From NCBI RefSeq assembly GCF_000331735.1, contig NC_020126.1, positions 8,869,501 through 8,933,500 on the forward strand: a stretch of DNA of 64,000 nt, written 5' to 3'. Each line of letters starts with the position of its first letter. Position 1 is the stretch's first letter. Shown here one piece after another: positions 42,919 through 52,089 of the stretch. The position numbers were made by a program, and so were the translations under genes. The stretch comes from Myxococcus stipitatus DSM 14675. GTDB taxonomy: Bacteria > Myxococcota > Myxococcia > Myxococcales > Myxococcaceae. The notes under the pieces are model-generated. The model was not told the DNA's origin. It saw only the letters and a program-made list of their open reading frames with translations, and did no database searches.

Positions 42919-43727
42919 ACCCGGAGTGTTCACGGGTGATGGACAGCCTGGGTGACGTGCTGCCCCAGGAGCTGACGTCGCACGTGGCGTCCTGCGAGGA
43001 CTGCCAGGCGCTGACGGGAAGCTTCGACCAGCTCAACGCCTCCCTGTCCGTCACGACGATGACCTTGGAGGCCGCCGCCCCGGGCGACGACGACGGGCAG
43101 ACGGCGACGTCTCTCGCCGTGGCCCGGCGCTTCGCGCTGGAGACGCTGGCGAAGCAGCCCCAGGCGAGCCCTTGGTGGAGCGAGCTGCTGCTGCTCCTGG
43201 GTGTCCACGCGGCGACGGGGGGCGTGGGGTTCGCGCTCCTGACGCTCAATGGGTGGACGGGCCACAAAGACGCGTCCGTCACGGGGGCGGCTGTCGCGCT
43301 CCTCCTCCTCGTGGTGATGGGCGCGGGGGCGTACCTGGCCTTCACCCCTCGGCGCAGGACGGTGCCCGGGTGGGCTGTCGCCCTCGCGGTCCTGGGGGTG
43401 GGCGCCGCCGTGGTGCTCGCGGGCTCGGGGCAGCAGACGCGGCCGCTCCTGGCGAGTGTGCTCGGGTGCGTGGGCATGGAGCTGGCCGTGACGACGGTGC
43501 CGCTGGCCGTCACCCTCGTCCTCTTGTGCCGCTCCGCCTTCCACCCCCTGCGCGCGCTGGCCGCGGGCCTGGCCGCCAGCTCGGTGGGCCTGCTCATCCT
43601 GCAGCTGCGCTGCGCCGAGGGCTCCGCGTCCCACCTGCTGTGGGGCCACCTCACGCCCTGGCTCGCGCTGGCGGGCCTCACCGTGCTGCTGCGCCGGCTG
43701 CTGCCCACGCGCAGCTACGCGCCCTGA
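42915..43727 (+). CDS. Membrane anti-sigma factor with zinc-binding motif
   Basis: A 270-residue protein. The N-terminus has H-V-A-S-C-E-D-C (H-x3-C-x2-C, residues 23-30), the zinc anti-sigma signature, and residues 90-265 contain about six membrane helices. Its ATG overlaps the sigma stop, so it is expected to hold that sigma factor at the membrane. The many helices differ from the single-pass form typical of zinc anti-sigma proteins and resemble DUF1109/NrsF-like regulators. The signal is unknown. Confidence 0.85.
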   Translation: MNPECSRVMDSLGDVLPQELTSHVASCEDCQALTGSFDQLNASLSVTTMTLEAAAPGDDDGQTATSLAVARRFALETLAKQPQASPWWSELLLLLGVHAATGGVGFALLTLNGWTGHKDASVTGAAVALLLLVVMGAGAYLAFTPRRRTVPGWAVALAVLGVGAAVVLAGSGQQTRPLLASVLGCVGMELAVTTVPLAVTLVLLCRSAFHPLRALAAGLAASSVGLLILQLRCAEGSASHLLWGHLTPWLALAGLTVLLRRLLPTRSYAP

Positions 43728-43746
43728 GGGCGCTTGCCTCCCTGGA

Positions 43747-43772
43747 CCCTCCTCTCGTGCCCACGAGGAGGG
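43747..43772 (+). terminator. Hairpin after the sigma/anti-sigma operon
   Basis: The arms CCCTCCTC and GAGGAGGG enclose a 10-base loop in which a second pairing (CTCGTG with CACGAG) is possible. It lies 20 bases after the anti-sigma stop. Confidence 0.55.
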
Positions 43773-43840
43773 CCTCCAGCCCGACAAGCTCCGCACATCC
43801 ATGAAGCTTCCGCGCCCGGCTTGGGTTAGTGGGAGTTCCA

Positions 43841-45946
43841 ATGATTGCCGATGAACCTCCCACTGGGGTGCTGCCCCAGCGAGCGGTGATGGTCCGCGCT
43901 CGGGAGGCGCTGAGCCGCTTCGTCCACGCGACGCTTCAAGCCTCCAACCGCCTGCGACTGCCGGGCCCCTCCGTGCTGCCCGTGGCGGGCGCGGTGGTGG
44001 GCCTCTACAGCGGCCTGGCCGCGGGCATCTTCGCCAACCTCATCGGCCTGGTGACGGGGCTGACGTTCGGCGCGGCGGAGCTGGCGCACACGCTGCGCCG
44101 CAGCCAGCTCCTGACGCTGATGGAGGCGTTCGCGTCGGCGAAGTGGCATCTGGAGTACGCCATCATCGGTGCCCCGCTGGCCGTGGGCGCGCTGCTCCTG
44201 GCGCGGGTCATCGAGCCCGGAGGCCCTCGGGACGAGGTGAAGCGGCGGCTGCGGCTGCTCGCGCTCCTGACGCTGGGCGCGCTGTCGCTCTACTACCCGC
44301 TGGTGGCGCTGGCGGCGCTCAACAGCGTCTTCGGCCACTCGCATGCCCTGTCGGAGGAGATTCCCTACCTGCCCTGGTGGCTGATGCTGCTGGCGCCCAC
44401 GCTGGGCGGTGTCGCGGTGGGGCGGCTCCTGCGCGACAGGCCGGAGACCCACGGCCACGGCGTGCCCGAAGTGGTCCGCGCGGTGAAGAGCGGCGCCAAC
44501 GTGGTGCCCGCGGACCGGGGGCTGCTGAAGCTCGTCGCGTCCGCCATCACCATCGGCAGCGGAGGCTCCGCGGGCCGGGAGGGGCCCATCGTCTACGGCG
44601 GGGCCGCGTTCGCGTCCACCGTCGGCCGGGTGCTGGGCTTCAGCCGCAAGGAGCTGTCCATCCTGCTGGCCTGCGGCGCGGGCGCGGGCATCTCCGCGTC
44701 CTTCAACGCCCCCATCGCCGGCGCGGTGTTCGCGATGGAAATCATCCTGCGCGAGTTCGAGCTGCGCGTCTTCTCCCCCATCATCCTGGCCAGCGTGGCG
44801 GGCACGCTGGTGAGCCAGGGTGTGCTGGGCGAGGCCCCTATGCTGCGCCGCGTGCCGTATGAGCTGGTGAGCGGCTCGGAGGTGCTGGCGTACGCGGGCC
44901 TGGGCATCGGCTGCGGCCTGCTCGCCTTCCTCTTCGTGAAGCTGCTGCACGGCGTGGAGCACTTCTTCCAGGGGCGCACGCGTGGGACGCTGTCCCCGTG
45001 GCTGGGCCAGAAGCCGCTGCCGTTCCGCGCGGGCCTGGGCGGGCTGTGCGCGGGGCTTTTGGCCTTCGTCAGCCCGACGGTGTGGGGCAGCGGGCACGAC
45101 TACATCAACCTGGCGGCGGTGGGGAAGCTGCCCTTCTTCTTCCTCGTCATCGCCTGCGTGCTGAAGCTGGTGGCCACGGCGGTCACCATCGGCTCGGGAG
45201 GCTCGGGCGGGACGTTCTTCCCGGCGGCCGTCATCGGCGCCATGGCGGGCGGCGCGTTCGGCACGCTGGTGCACTACTTCTTCCCGGCCAGCACCGGCCC
45301 CAGCGGCGCCTACGCGCTGGTGGGCATGGGCGGCGCGGTGGCGGCCCTCAACCGCGGCCCGCTCACCGGCATGATGATGATGTACGAGCTGAGCGGGAAC
45401 CACGACATCATCCTCCCGCTGATGGTGACGTGCACCATCGCCTCCGCGCTCTGCCACTACCTCATCGAGCGCAAGGCCCCCAAGGTCCCCAGCGACGCGG
45501 ACCTGCTGGAGTCCACGCCCGTCCACGCGCTGATGGAGCACATGGCCCCCGTGCCCGCGGGCCTGCCCGTGCGTCCGCTGGCGGACCTGCTGCTCACGTC
45601 CGAGACGGGCGCGCTGCCCGTGCTGGACACCGCGGGCGAGGTCTACGGCCTCATCCAGGTGCAGCAGCTCCGCGAGGTGTGGCACGACGAGGCCATGTAC
45701 CCGCTGCTGGTGGCCAGCGACCTGGCGCGCAAGCTGCCCGTGCTGTCCCCCGACGCGGACCTGGCCCACGCGCTGCGCCTCATGGACCAGGAGGACGTGG
45801 ACGCGCTGCCCGTCGCGGCGGCCTCGGGCATCGCCACGCGAGGGCTGCTCACGCGCGTGGCCGTGCGGCGGTTCCTCTTCGCCCAGCATGCGACGGAGCA
45901 CGCGCAAGGCAGCCCGCCCGTCGGCGCGACGGAAGTCACCCGCTGA
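43841..45946 (+). CDS. ClC-family chloride channel/transporter with CBS domains
   Basis: A 701-residue protein. Residues about 40-445 are the ClC membrane domain with G-H-G-V-P-E-V, G-S-G-G-S-A-G-R-E-G-P (the conserved G-R-E-G-P anion-filter motif), S-F-N-A-P-I-A-G-A-V-F-A-M-E and G-S-G-G-S-G-G-T-F-F-P. Residues about 560-690 are two CBS domains (H-A-L-M-E-H-M, G-A-L-P-V-L-D; V-D-A-L-P-V-A), which sense nucleotides and gate transport. ATG 43841 has GGGAG at correct spacing; the GTG at 43829 is an alternative. Confidence 0.94.
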   Translation: MIADEPPTGVLPQRAVMVRAREALSRFVHATLQASNRLRLPGPSVLPVAGAVVGLYSGLAAGIFANLIGLVTGLTFGAAELAHTLRRSQLLTLMEAFASAKWHLEYAIIGAPLAVGALLLARVIEPGGPRDEVKRRLRLLALLTLGALSLYYPLVALAALNSVFGHSHALSEEIPYLPWWLMLLAPTLGGVAVGRLLRDRPETHGHGVPEVVRAVKSGANVVPADRGLLKLVASAITIGSGGSAGREGPIVYGGAAFASTVGRVLGFSRKELSILLACGAGAGISASFNAPIAGAVFAMEIILREFELRVFSPIILASVAGTLVSQGVLGEAPMLRRVPYELVSGSEVLAYAGLGIGCGLLAFLFVKLLHGVEHFFQGRTRGTLSPWLGQKPLPFRAGLGGLCAGLLAFVSPTVWGSGHDYINLAAVGKLPFFFLVIACVLKLVATAVTIGSGGSGGTFFPAAVIGAMAGGAFGTLVHYFFPASTGPSGAYALVGMGGAVAALNRGPLTGMMMMYELSGNHDIILPLMVTCTIASALCHYLIERKAPKVPSDADLLESTPVHALMEHMAPVPAGLPVRPLADLLLTSETGALPVLDTAGEVYGLIQVQQLREVWHDEAMYPLLVASDLARKLPVLSPDADLAHALRLMDQEDVDALPVAAASGIATRGLLTRVAVRRFLFAQHATEHAQGSPPVGATEVTR

Positions 45947-45965
45947 CGCGAAGGTCCGGTGTCGT

Positions 45966-45994
45966 GGCCACCCCACTTTCATGGTGGGTGGGCC
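45966..45994 (+). terminator. Hairpin after the ClC gene
   Basis: Two 12-base arms with a 2-by-2 internal mismatch and a 5-base loop (TTCAT) form a GC-rich stem 20 bases after the ClC stop, before the GNAT gene on the same strand. No T-run. Confidence 0.45.
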
Positions 45995-46022
45995 GTCCTG
46001 GTCGCCGCGCGGGTGATGCGCG

Positions 46023-46568
46023 ATGCTGGGGCTTCCGGAGGCGTCCTTGGAGCTACTCCGCGCAACCCCAGCCGAGCACCCGCTGCTGCGCAACCTCTAC
46101 CCGCTCTACCTGCACGACTTGAGTGAGTTCGGGGTCGGCTACCGGCTGGACGCACAGGGGCAGTGGGAGCCCAACTCCCTGGGCACGTGGCTCTCGCCCT
46201 CCCCCGAGGTCCACCCGCTGCTCCTGCGCTGGGAGGAGCGCACCGTCGGGTTCGCCTTCGTGGCCCAGGCGCCCTTCCCGTACATGACGCCGGGGCGCGA
46301 CTTCCGGATGAGCGAGTTCTTCATCCTGCGCGGAGAGCGCGGCTACGGCCTGGGACGGCGCGCGGCCATCGCCATCTTCGAGCGCTTCCAGGGCGTGTGG
46401 GAGGTGTCCCAGCTTCCCGCGAACCAGTCGGCCACGTCCTTCTGGCGCAAGGTCATCCGCGAGTACACGCAGGGCCAGTTCGAGGACACGCTCGTGGATG
46501 ACTCGCCCGCGCAGGTGTTCGACAACCGCGGACGGCCACCGCTGGCCCTGGCGCCCCCGCGCCGGTGA
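46023..46568 (+). CDS. GNAT-family N-acetyltransferase
   Basis: A 181-residue protein. The acetyl-CoA loop is visible as R-G-E-R-G-Y-G-L-G-R-R-A-A (motif R/Q-x-x-G-x-G/A), after a beta-strand (M-S-E-F-F-I-L). W-E-V-S and F-W-R-K-V-I-R-E-Y-T at about 130-155 match the last conserved part (position of the substrate end). The substrate is unknown, and I see no clue from neighbours. It converges on the peroxiredoxin gene, and a hairpin surrounds its stop codon. Confidence 0.85.
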   Translation: MLGLPEASLELLRATPAEHPLLRNLYPLYLHDLSEFGVGYRLDAQGQWEPNSLGTWLSPSPEVHPLLLRWEERTVGFAFVAQAPFPYMTPGRDFRMSEFFILRGERGYGLGRRAAIAIFERFQGVWEVSQLPANQSATSFWRKVIREYTQGQFEDTLVDDSPAQVFDNRGRPPLALAPPRR

Positions 46569-46577
46569 GCGCGGGGG
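46554..46577. terminator. Hairpin around the GNAT stop codon
   Basis: A 9-bp perfect stem (CCCCCGCGC with GCGCGGGGG) and a 6-base loop that contains the GNAT stop codon (TGA 46566-46568). It may also terminate the converging peroxiredoxin transcript, whose stop is 14 bases further on. Confidence 0.5.
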
Positions 46578-46590
46578 GGCGACTTCGCGC

Positions 46591-47166
46591 CTACTGCTTG
46601 GACTTCGCCTCGGCGGCGGGCGCCTTCGGAGCGGGCGGCGTCTCCTTCGCGGCGGCCGGCGCGACGAAGGGCGAGGCGGGCTTGGCCTGGCTGCACGAGG
46701 TGATGGCGCTCGAGGGGTCCACGGCGTCACCGCCCGAGTCCACCTTGAGGACCTTGCGGCCCTCGCCGACGACGAAGGTGTAGCGCTTGGAAATCGTCGC
46801 GACCGGCATCTTCACGTCGTAGGACTCGACGACCTTGCCGTCGGGGTCCGGGATGAAGGGGAACGGCGCCTTCAGGTCCGCCTTGAAGCGCGCGAGCGTC
46901 TCCGCGTCGTCCGTGCTGAAGGCCAGCACCCGGCCCTGGAGCTTCTCGATCTCCGAGTGCCGGGCCGTGTACGCCTTGAGCTCCTTGGTGCAGCCGCTCG
47001 TGAAGGCCTTGGGGAAGAAGGCGACGATGACCGGGCCCTGCTTCACCATCTCCGACAGGATGTAGACCTTGCCCTCGGTGTCCTTCACCGTGAAGTCCGG
47101 GGCCGTGTCCCCGACGTTGGGCGTGGCACCGCTGAGCAGACCTGTGAGCAAGAGGGGAATGAGCAT
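46591..47166 (-). CDS. Exported peroxiredoxin (AhpC/TSA, Bcp-like)
   Basis: A 191-residue thioredoxin-fold protein. Residues 1-15 look like a signal peptide ([13 protein letters not shown]). The active-site Cys is in [12 protein letters not shown], with D-F-T-V-K-D-T-E-G and F-S-T-D-D-A-E-T as further Bcp-like landmarks. It reduces peroxides in or beyond the periplasm (inferred). The last ~40 residues are an Ala/Pro/Lys tail without known function. It follows the amidohydrolase gene with a 55-base gap and may share its transcript. Confidence 0.88.
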   Translation of the reverse strand: MLIPLLLTGLLSGATPNVGDTAPDFTVKDTEGKVYILSEMVKQGPVIVAFFPKAFTSGCTKELKAYTARHSEIEKLQGRVLAFSTDDAETLARFKADLKAPFPFIPDPDGKVVESYDVKMPVATISKRYTFVVGEGRKVLKVDSGGDAVDPSSAITSCSQAKPASPFVAPAAAKETPPAPKAPAAEAKSKQ

Positions 47167-47221
47167 GCCGCCGATTTGAGCGGAAGCCCTCCCGCACAGG
47201 CAAGCAACACCTGAGGCCCGG

Positions 47222-48508
47222 TTACCGAGCCTCGCCCATGCGGGCCCACACCGCGGACGCGGCCTCGCGCGCCTGCTCGGAGACCACGGAAGGATTCACC
47301 GACAGCGGCCGGCGTGCCCACATGCGCCACACCCCCTCCACCATCACCGCCTCCACGTGCCGGCTGCCCAGGCCGAACACCACGTGCCACGCCAGGTTCT
47401 CCCCGGTGAGCGGCGTGGCCGGCAGGTAGTCGAGCACCAGCAGGTCCGCGAGCGCGCCCTCGCGCATGGGCCCCACCGGCATCCCGAAGTGCTGGGACAC
47501 CATGCGGTGACCGTTGGCCAGATAACGAAGCACGTCGATGGGCTGCCCCGCCTCGCGCGAGCGCAGGTACGCCGCCTGCGCCTCCGCGAAGAGGTCCGCG
47601 GACACGCCATCCGCGCCCAGCGTCGCGCGCGCGCCGAACTTCAGCGCCGGCGCGTAGCCCACCTCCAAGCCCTGGTTGGCGCGCGGCGTGTGGACCATCC
47701 ACGCCCCCGTGGCAATCACCTGCGCCAGCTCCGCCCAGTCCAGGTGCCCCACGTGCGCCAGCTGGCACTTGGGCGACAGCAGGCCCAGCTCCAGCAGCCG
47801 CGACACGGGCGAGGCGCCATGGCGCTCGGTGGAGAGCCGCTCATCCAGCGGGTCCTCCGCGAGCGGCAGGTGCATGCCGGAGTGGGTCGCCTTGAGCGCC
47901 TCCACCAGCCCTTGCAGCGCGTCCGGCCCCAGCGTGAAGCCAGGGCCCGCGCCCACCTGTCCTCGGAAGCGTCCCTGCGCCTTCTGCGCGAAGCCCACCG
48001 TCTCCTCGAGCCCCTCCTCGCGCACCACCGCGCCGGAGCGGTCCGACACGGCGTAGGCGAGCACGCCTCGCACGCCCACCTCGTGGAGACCTCGGGCCAG
48101 GCGCACCAGCGAGCCCGACACGGCCTTCGGCGAGGAGTGCAGGTTGCACACCGTGGTGGTGCCGCACTGAAGCGCCTCGAGTCCTCCGGCACAGCCCGCC
48201 ACCTGGACGGCGTCCAGGTCCAGCGCGTCCTCGTAGGGCCAGAGGCCCTTCTCCAGCGTGTCCTGGTAGGTCTCCCGCACCACGCTCGGCATGCCGCGCG
48301 CCAGGATGGCGTGCAGGCGGTGGTGCGCGCTGACCAGGCCCGGGAAGACGAGCTTGCCGGACAGCGCCACCACCTCGTCGTCGGGGGTGGTCTCCAGATC
48401 CGGACCGCGCGCGACGATGCGCTCCCCTTCGATGCGAAGGTCCACGCGCTCCACGACCGCGGGCTCCAGCTCGACGACGTAACCACCCTTGAGGACGGTT
48501 CCCAACAT
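47222..48508 (-). CDS. SsnA-like amidohydrolase family protein, atypical metal site
   Basis: A 428-residue member of the amidohydrolase superfamily closest by pattern to SsnA/guanine-deaminase-like proteins: [30 protein letters not shown] and T-L-G-A-D-G. The HxH motif reads H62-x-R64, and the usual H-x-A-E ligand is replaced by Pro215 (P-L-A-E). Third His (H252) and Asp300 remain. With two metal ligands gone it may be inactive or use other residues. The start is at a conserved ATG (L-G-T-V-L-K-G-G). It is upstream of the peroxiredoxin on the same strand. Confidence 0.82.
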   Translation of the reverse strand: MLGTVLKGGYVVELEPAVVERVDLRIEGERIVARGPDLETTPDDEVVALSGKLVFPGLVSAHHRLHAILARGMPSVVRETYQDTLEKGLWPYEDALDLDAVQVAGCAGGLEALQCGTTTVCNLHSSPKAVSGSLVRLARGLHEVGVRGVLAYAVSDRSGAVVREEGLEETVGFAQKAQGRFRGQVGAGPGFTLGPDALQGLVEALKATHSGMHLPLAEDPLDERLSTERHGASPVSRLLELGLLSPKCQLAHVGHLDWAELAQVIATGAWMVHTPRANQGLEVGYAPALKFGARATLGADGVSADLFAEAQAAYLRSREAGQPIDVLRYLANGHRMVSQHFGMPVGPMREGALADLLVLDYLPATPLTGENLAWHVVFGLGSRHVEAVMVEGVWRMWARRPLSVNPSVVSEQAREAASAVWARMGEAR

Positions 48509-48982
48509 CCCTCCGAACGAAGAACGAAGCGCGTGGCGGGTCAGCGACTCGCGAAGTTAACACTGCCCCCACCGCATCGCGCGAGCGTGCAGATGCGTCA
48601 CATACCCTGCGTAGGATTCATCGCACCATGCGCGATGAAGGCGCCTCACGGCGGAATGTCGCGGGGTCGAACTCACCCCGGCGCACCTCATCCACCATCC
48701 GCTCACGGCCTCCCCGCGTGCGGGCGCGAGCGCGAGGGCCGCGCAGCGTCCCGACTTCGCGACAGCGCGGCACCCTGATGAACAGCCGTTCGCGGCGCCC
48801 GCGATACAGCTCGCTTCACCCCTGGACGCGCAAGCACCCAACGGCCACGGGGAAGGCGAAGAACGGCGCGGCCCCCGAGGGCCGTGGTGGAAAACCGAGC
48901 CCCGTCCAGGAGCGGGCAGGCAGGCCCCCTCGAACTTCTGAGGGGGCGCATGGGCGGGCTCTCCACATAGACTGGCCCCATC
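48509..48982. other. Intergenic region between divergent amidohydrolase and kinase genes
   Basis: About 470 bases without a gene I can support. An open frame at 48628-49089 (+) is Arg/Ser/Pro-rich, unlike real proteins, and runs into the kinase gene. The notable feature is a perfect 8-bp hairpin (GCCCCCTC with GAGGGGGC, 48924-48947) 35 bases before the kinase TTG, possibly regulating its leader. No promoter boxes stand out. Confidence 0.55.
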
Positions 48983-51154
48983 TTGGAGTCGGGTCCAAAC
49001 ACGTACTGGGTCGGCCGCTATCGGCTGTCCGCGCGTATCGCGACGGGCGGCATGGCGGAGGTGTACCTGGGACGACGCTTCGAGGATGACGGCCAACGCG
49101 GTCCCGCCGTCGCCGTGAAGCGCTTGATGCCGCACCTGGCCTCGGACCGGCGCGTCGTCCAGATGTTCCTCAACGAGGCCCGCATCACCGCCCAGGTGAG
49201 GCACCCCAACGTCGTCGCCATCCTCGAGCTGGGCATGGAGGGCACCGAGCCATTCATCGCCATGGAGTTGCTCGAGGGGCGCTCGTTCGCGGAGCTCCGT
49301 CAGGAGGCCGCCGAGCGCGGCCAGCGTGTCCCCCTGGGCATCACCCTGCGCGTGCTCGTGGATGCATGCCGGGGGCTCGACGCGGCCCACCGCGCCGTCG
49401 ACGAGTCGGGCCGCCCGCTGCGCATCGTCCACCGCGACTTCACCCCGGACAACATCCACGTCGGCGTCAACGGCGCGGTGAAGGTCATCGACTTCGGCAT
49501 CGCCAAGGCGGAGACGCTGGGCGCCGGCACCGAGCCCGGGGTCCTCAAGGGCAAGTTCTTCTACATGTCGCCGGAGATGATCGCCGGCAAGCCGGTGGAC
49601 CACCGCGCGGACCTCTTCGCCGCGGGCGTCATGTTGTACGAGCAACTCTGTGGCCGCAGGCCCTTCACCGGGATGACCGCCGAGGAGGTCCTCGGCCGCA
49701 TCGCCGAGGGCCGCGCCCGGCCGCCCACCGCCTTCGACCCCTCCGTCCCCGCCGGGCTGGAGCTGGTCTGCCTCACCGCGCTCCAGCGAGACCCCGCCGC
49801 GCGCTTCGACAGCCTCGAGTCCTTCATCGACGCCATCGAGGCCATCGGCGGCCCCGCGGAGGTCGCCACCGGCGAAGCCGTCGCCGCGTACGTGGACACC
49901 CTCTTTCCGCCCGACCGGGACCCCAAGCGCCAGGCCCTGCGCCGCGCGCGCATGGCGGACCCGTCTCACGGCGGAACCCCTCCAGGCCCTCGCCGCTTCG
50001 ACCCCCACGCCGCGCCGCATGACGCCATGACGGTCCCCGCCGCGTGGTCCCACATCATGCTGCCCGACGCGGGCGCGGCCCCGTCCACGAGAGCCCCGAC
50101 GAGCGCCCCCACCTCCTCGGCCCCCGCGCCCGCGAGTGCCCCCCCGCGTCCCACGGACTCGACACCTCCCACGCGGAACGTGTCCGGCATCGGCGAGGGA
50201 GGCCCCGCGCGGGGACGCGCCTCCCGGCTGGGCCGCGTGCTGCTCACGCTGCTCGGACTCGGCGCGCTGGGCGCGGGCGCGGCGTGGCACTTCACGCGCC
50301 CGGGGGCCTCTCCCTCGGAGCGGCTGACCCAGGCGCAGACGGCCGACACCGCCGCCGCGAAGGTGACGCTGCTGTCCGGCCTGGAGGCCGACCCGCGCGC
50401 CACCGCCGAGGAGCTCTCCCGCGCCGCGGCCCTCTTGATGGAGGCCGGCGCCTTCCCGCAGGCCGTGGAGGTGGCGGAGACCTTCACCACGCGCTTCCCC
50501 AAGAACCTGGAGGCCCACCTGCTCGTGGCCCGCGCCGCGACGGAGCTGAACCGGGGCAAGCGGGCGGAGCGCGCCCTCGACGAGGCCCTCACGCTGGCCC
50601 CCAAGGACCTGCGCCCCTCGCTGATGCTGGCGGACCTGCGCGAGCGGCAAGGGGACCTGTCCGGCGCCGTGGCCGCGCTGGCGAAGGCGCACGCCCAACA
50701 GCCGGGCTCCTCTCGCGTGGCGCCTCGCTATGGCCTGCTGCTGTCGCGCAGTGGCCGGCTGGACGAAGCCTCCACCGTGCTCACCGCCTGGACGCGCGAG
50801 CACGACGACGCGGTCAGCCTGGCGGAGCTCGGCTTCGTGCGCTTCCGCCAGGAGCGCGTGGACGAGGCCGCGTCCCTCCTCAAGCGCGCGGTGCGCAAGG
50901 ATGGCCGGCTGGCCGTCGCGCACTACTACCTGGGGGCCGTCCTCTTCCGACAGGGCGACAGCACGGGCGCCGAGCGCGCCTACCTGGAGGCGGACAAGCT
51001 CGCCCCCGAGGACCCTCGGGCCCTGGCCGCGCGCTGTCAGCTCCACGCCCATGGCGGCAACACCACGGCCGTCGCGGAGCTGAAGCGTACGCTGGCGGAA
51101 CGATTCCCCACTCAAGCCAACGTCCTGGCGGCGGAGTGCAAGGCGGGGAATTAG
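48983..51154 (+). CDS. Ser/Thr protein kinase with membrane helix and TPR region
   Basis: A 723-residue Hanks-type kinase. The N-terminal kinase domain (about 11-275) has the Gly loop (A-T-G-G-M-A-E-V-Y), the ATP Lys (V-A-V-K-R), the catalytic loop I-V-H-R-D-F-T-P-D-N with Thr replacing the usual Lys, as in many myxobacterial kinases, and D-F-G. A Pro/Ala/Ser linker precedes a membrane helix (about 413-433). Residues 445-723 are TPR-like helix pairs, predicted outside the inner membrane. The TTG start at 48983 is the only fit for the domain start. Signal and targets are unknown. Confidence 0.92.
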   Translation: MESGPNTYWVGRYRLSARIATGGMAEVYLGRRFEDDGQRGPAVAVKRLMPHLASDRRVVQMFLNEARITAQVRHPNVVAILELGMEGTEPFIAMELLEGRSFAELRQEAAERGQRVPLGITLRVLVDACRGLDAAHRAVDESGRPLRIVHRDFTPDNIHVGVNGAVKVIDFGIAKAETLGAGTEPGVLKGKFFYMSPEMIAGKPVDHRADLFAAGVMLYEQLCGRRPFTGMTAEEVLGRIAEGRARPPTAFDPSVPAGLELVCLTALQRDPAARFDSLESFIDAIEAIGGPAEVATGEAVAAYVDTLFPPDRDPKRQALRRARMADPSHGGTPPGPRRFDPHAAPHDAMTVPAAWSHIMLPDAGAAPSTRAPTSAPTSSAPAPASAPPRPTDSTPPTRNVSGIGEGGPARGRASRLGRVLLTLLGLGALGAGAAWHFTRPGASPSERLTQAQTADTAAAKVTLLSGLEADPRATAEELSRAAALLMEAGAFPQAVEVAETFTTRFPKNLEAHLLVARAATELNRGKRAERALDEALTLAPKDLRPSLMLADLRERQGDLSGAVAALAKAHAQQPGSSRVAPRYGLLLSRSGRLDEASTVLTAWTREHDDAVSLAELGFVRFRQERVDEAASLLKRAVRKDGRLAVAHYYLGAVLFRQGDSTGAERAYLEADKLAPEDPRALAARCQLHAHGGNTTAVAELKRTLAERFPTQANVLAAECKAGN

Positions 51155-51311
51155 CTTCCCCCCATGCACCCTGGGTTCCCACTCGCCCTTCCCGTCCTGG
51201 TCGGAGTGTTCCCCGGAGAACGCCACCGCATCACGGCGCACCTCGCGGAGGGGCGACCGCATGACGCTGCCTCGCCAACCCCGGCCCCGTCCCTGACTCG
51301 GAGCAACTTCC

Positions 51312-52061
51312 ATGGGCACACGCGCCCTCATCATCAACGCCGATGACCTGGGCATCGACCCCGCCGTCAGCCGAGGCGTCCTCCAAGCCATGCGCGAGGG
51401 AGTGGTCTCCTCCGCCACCCTCATGGTCAACATGCCCCACTCCGAGGCCGCCGGCCGGGAGGCGGCTGGCCTGTCCCTGGGGCTGCACCTGAACCTGTGC
51501 CGGGGCGCCCCCGTGTGGAGCGACTTCCCGAAGGAGCACCTCGGCGCGGACGGCCAGTTCACGGAGCCGCGCGCCGCGAGCCTCCCCGCCGACGTGGTGG
51601 AGGCGGAGACCCGCGCCCAGCTCGCGCGCTTCAAGGCGCTGACGGGGCAGGCCGCCACGCACGTGGACGTGCACCGCCACCTCCACCTCCACGCCGACGT
51701 GCTCGAGGGGCTGGCGCGGGTGGCGGCGGCGGAGAAGCTGCCGGTGCGCTCGGTCGACTCCATCATGCGCCACACGCTGAAGACCCGGGGCGTGGCCACC
51801 AACACGCACTTCCTGGGCGACACGGGCGCGGAGCCGTACTGGACGCTGGACCGGCTGGAGTCGGAGCTGGTGACGCTGCCGGGCGAGGGCATCATCGAGC
51901 TGATGTGCCACCCGGGCCACCGCCCCGAGACGCTCAAGAGCAGCTACGCCGCCCAGCGCGAGGTGGAGCTGGCCACCTTCCTCAACCCCCGGGTGCGCGA
52001 GGTCCTGGAGCGCACGGGCATCAAGCCCGTCGACTTCCGCGTCCTCTCGCAGGGGGCCTGA
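51312..52061 (+). CDS. ChbG/HpnK (YdjC) family deacetylase
   Basis: A 249-residue protein of the YdjC fold. Metal and catalytic residues are in I-N-A-D-D-L-G (residues 8-14) and in T-H-V-D-V-H-R-H-L-H-L-H (about 117-128), with L-M-C-H-P-G-H at about 197-203. Relatives remove acetyl groups from chito-oligosaccharides (ChbG) or from hopanoid-linked N-acetylglucosamine (HpnK). No hopanoid or chitin genes adjoin, so the substrate is open. ATG 51312 follows GGAG with good spacing. Confidence 0.92.
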   Translation: MGTRALIINADDLGIDPAVSRGVLQAMREGVVSSATLMVNMPHSEAAGREAAGLSLGLHLNLCRGAPVWSDFPKEHLGADGQFTEPRAASLPADVVEAETRAQLARFKALTGQAATHVDVHRHLHLHADVLEGLARVAAAEKLPVRSVDSIMRHTLKTRGVATNTHFLGDTGAEPYWTLDRLESELVTLPGEGIIELMCHPGHRPETLKSSYAAQREVELATFLNPRVREVLERTGIKPVDFRVLSQGA

Positions 52062-52089
52062 CCCGCCTCACACGCGAGGCAGCAGGCCC
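52054..52089. terminator. Nested hairpin over two converging stop codons
   Basis: An outer 7-bp stem (GGGCCTG with CAGGCCC) and an inner 5-bp stem (GCCTC with GAGGC) around a 6-base loop. The stop of the deacetylase (52059-52061) and that of the histidine kinase (52068-52070) both lie inside. It can fold from either strand. Confidence 0.6.

Noticed and set aside
48628-49089. Possible 153-residue gene before the kinase
   Set aside because: Arg/Ser/Pro-rich random-like composition, and it overlaps the kinase domain in another frame.
48557-51937. A 1126-codon - strand open frame opposite the TPR kinase
   Set aside because: The + strand frame encodes a clear kinase and TPR protein; the - frame has low-complexity composition and no domain.
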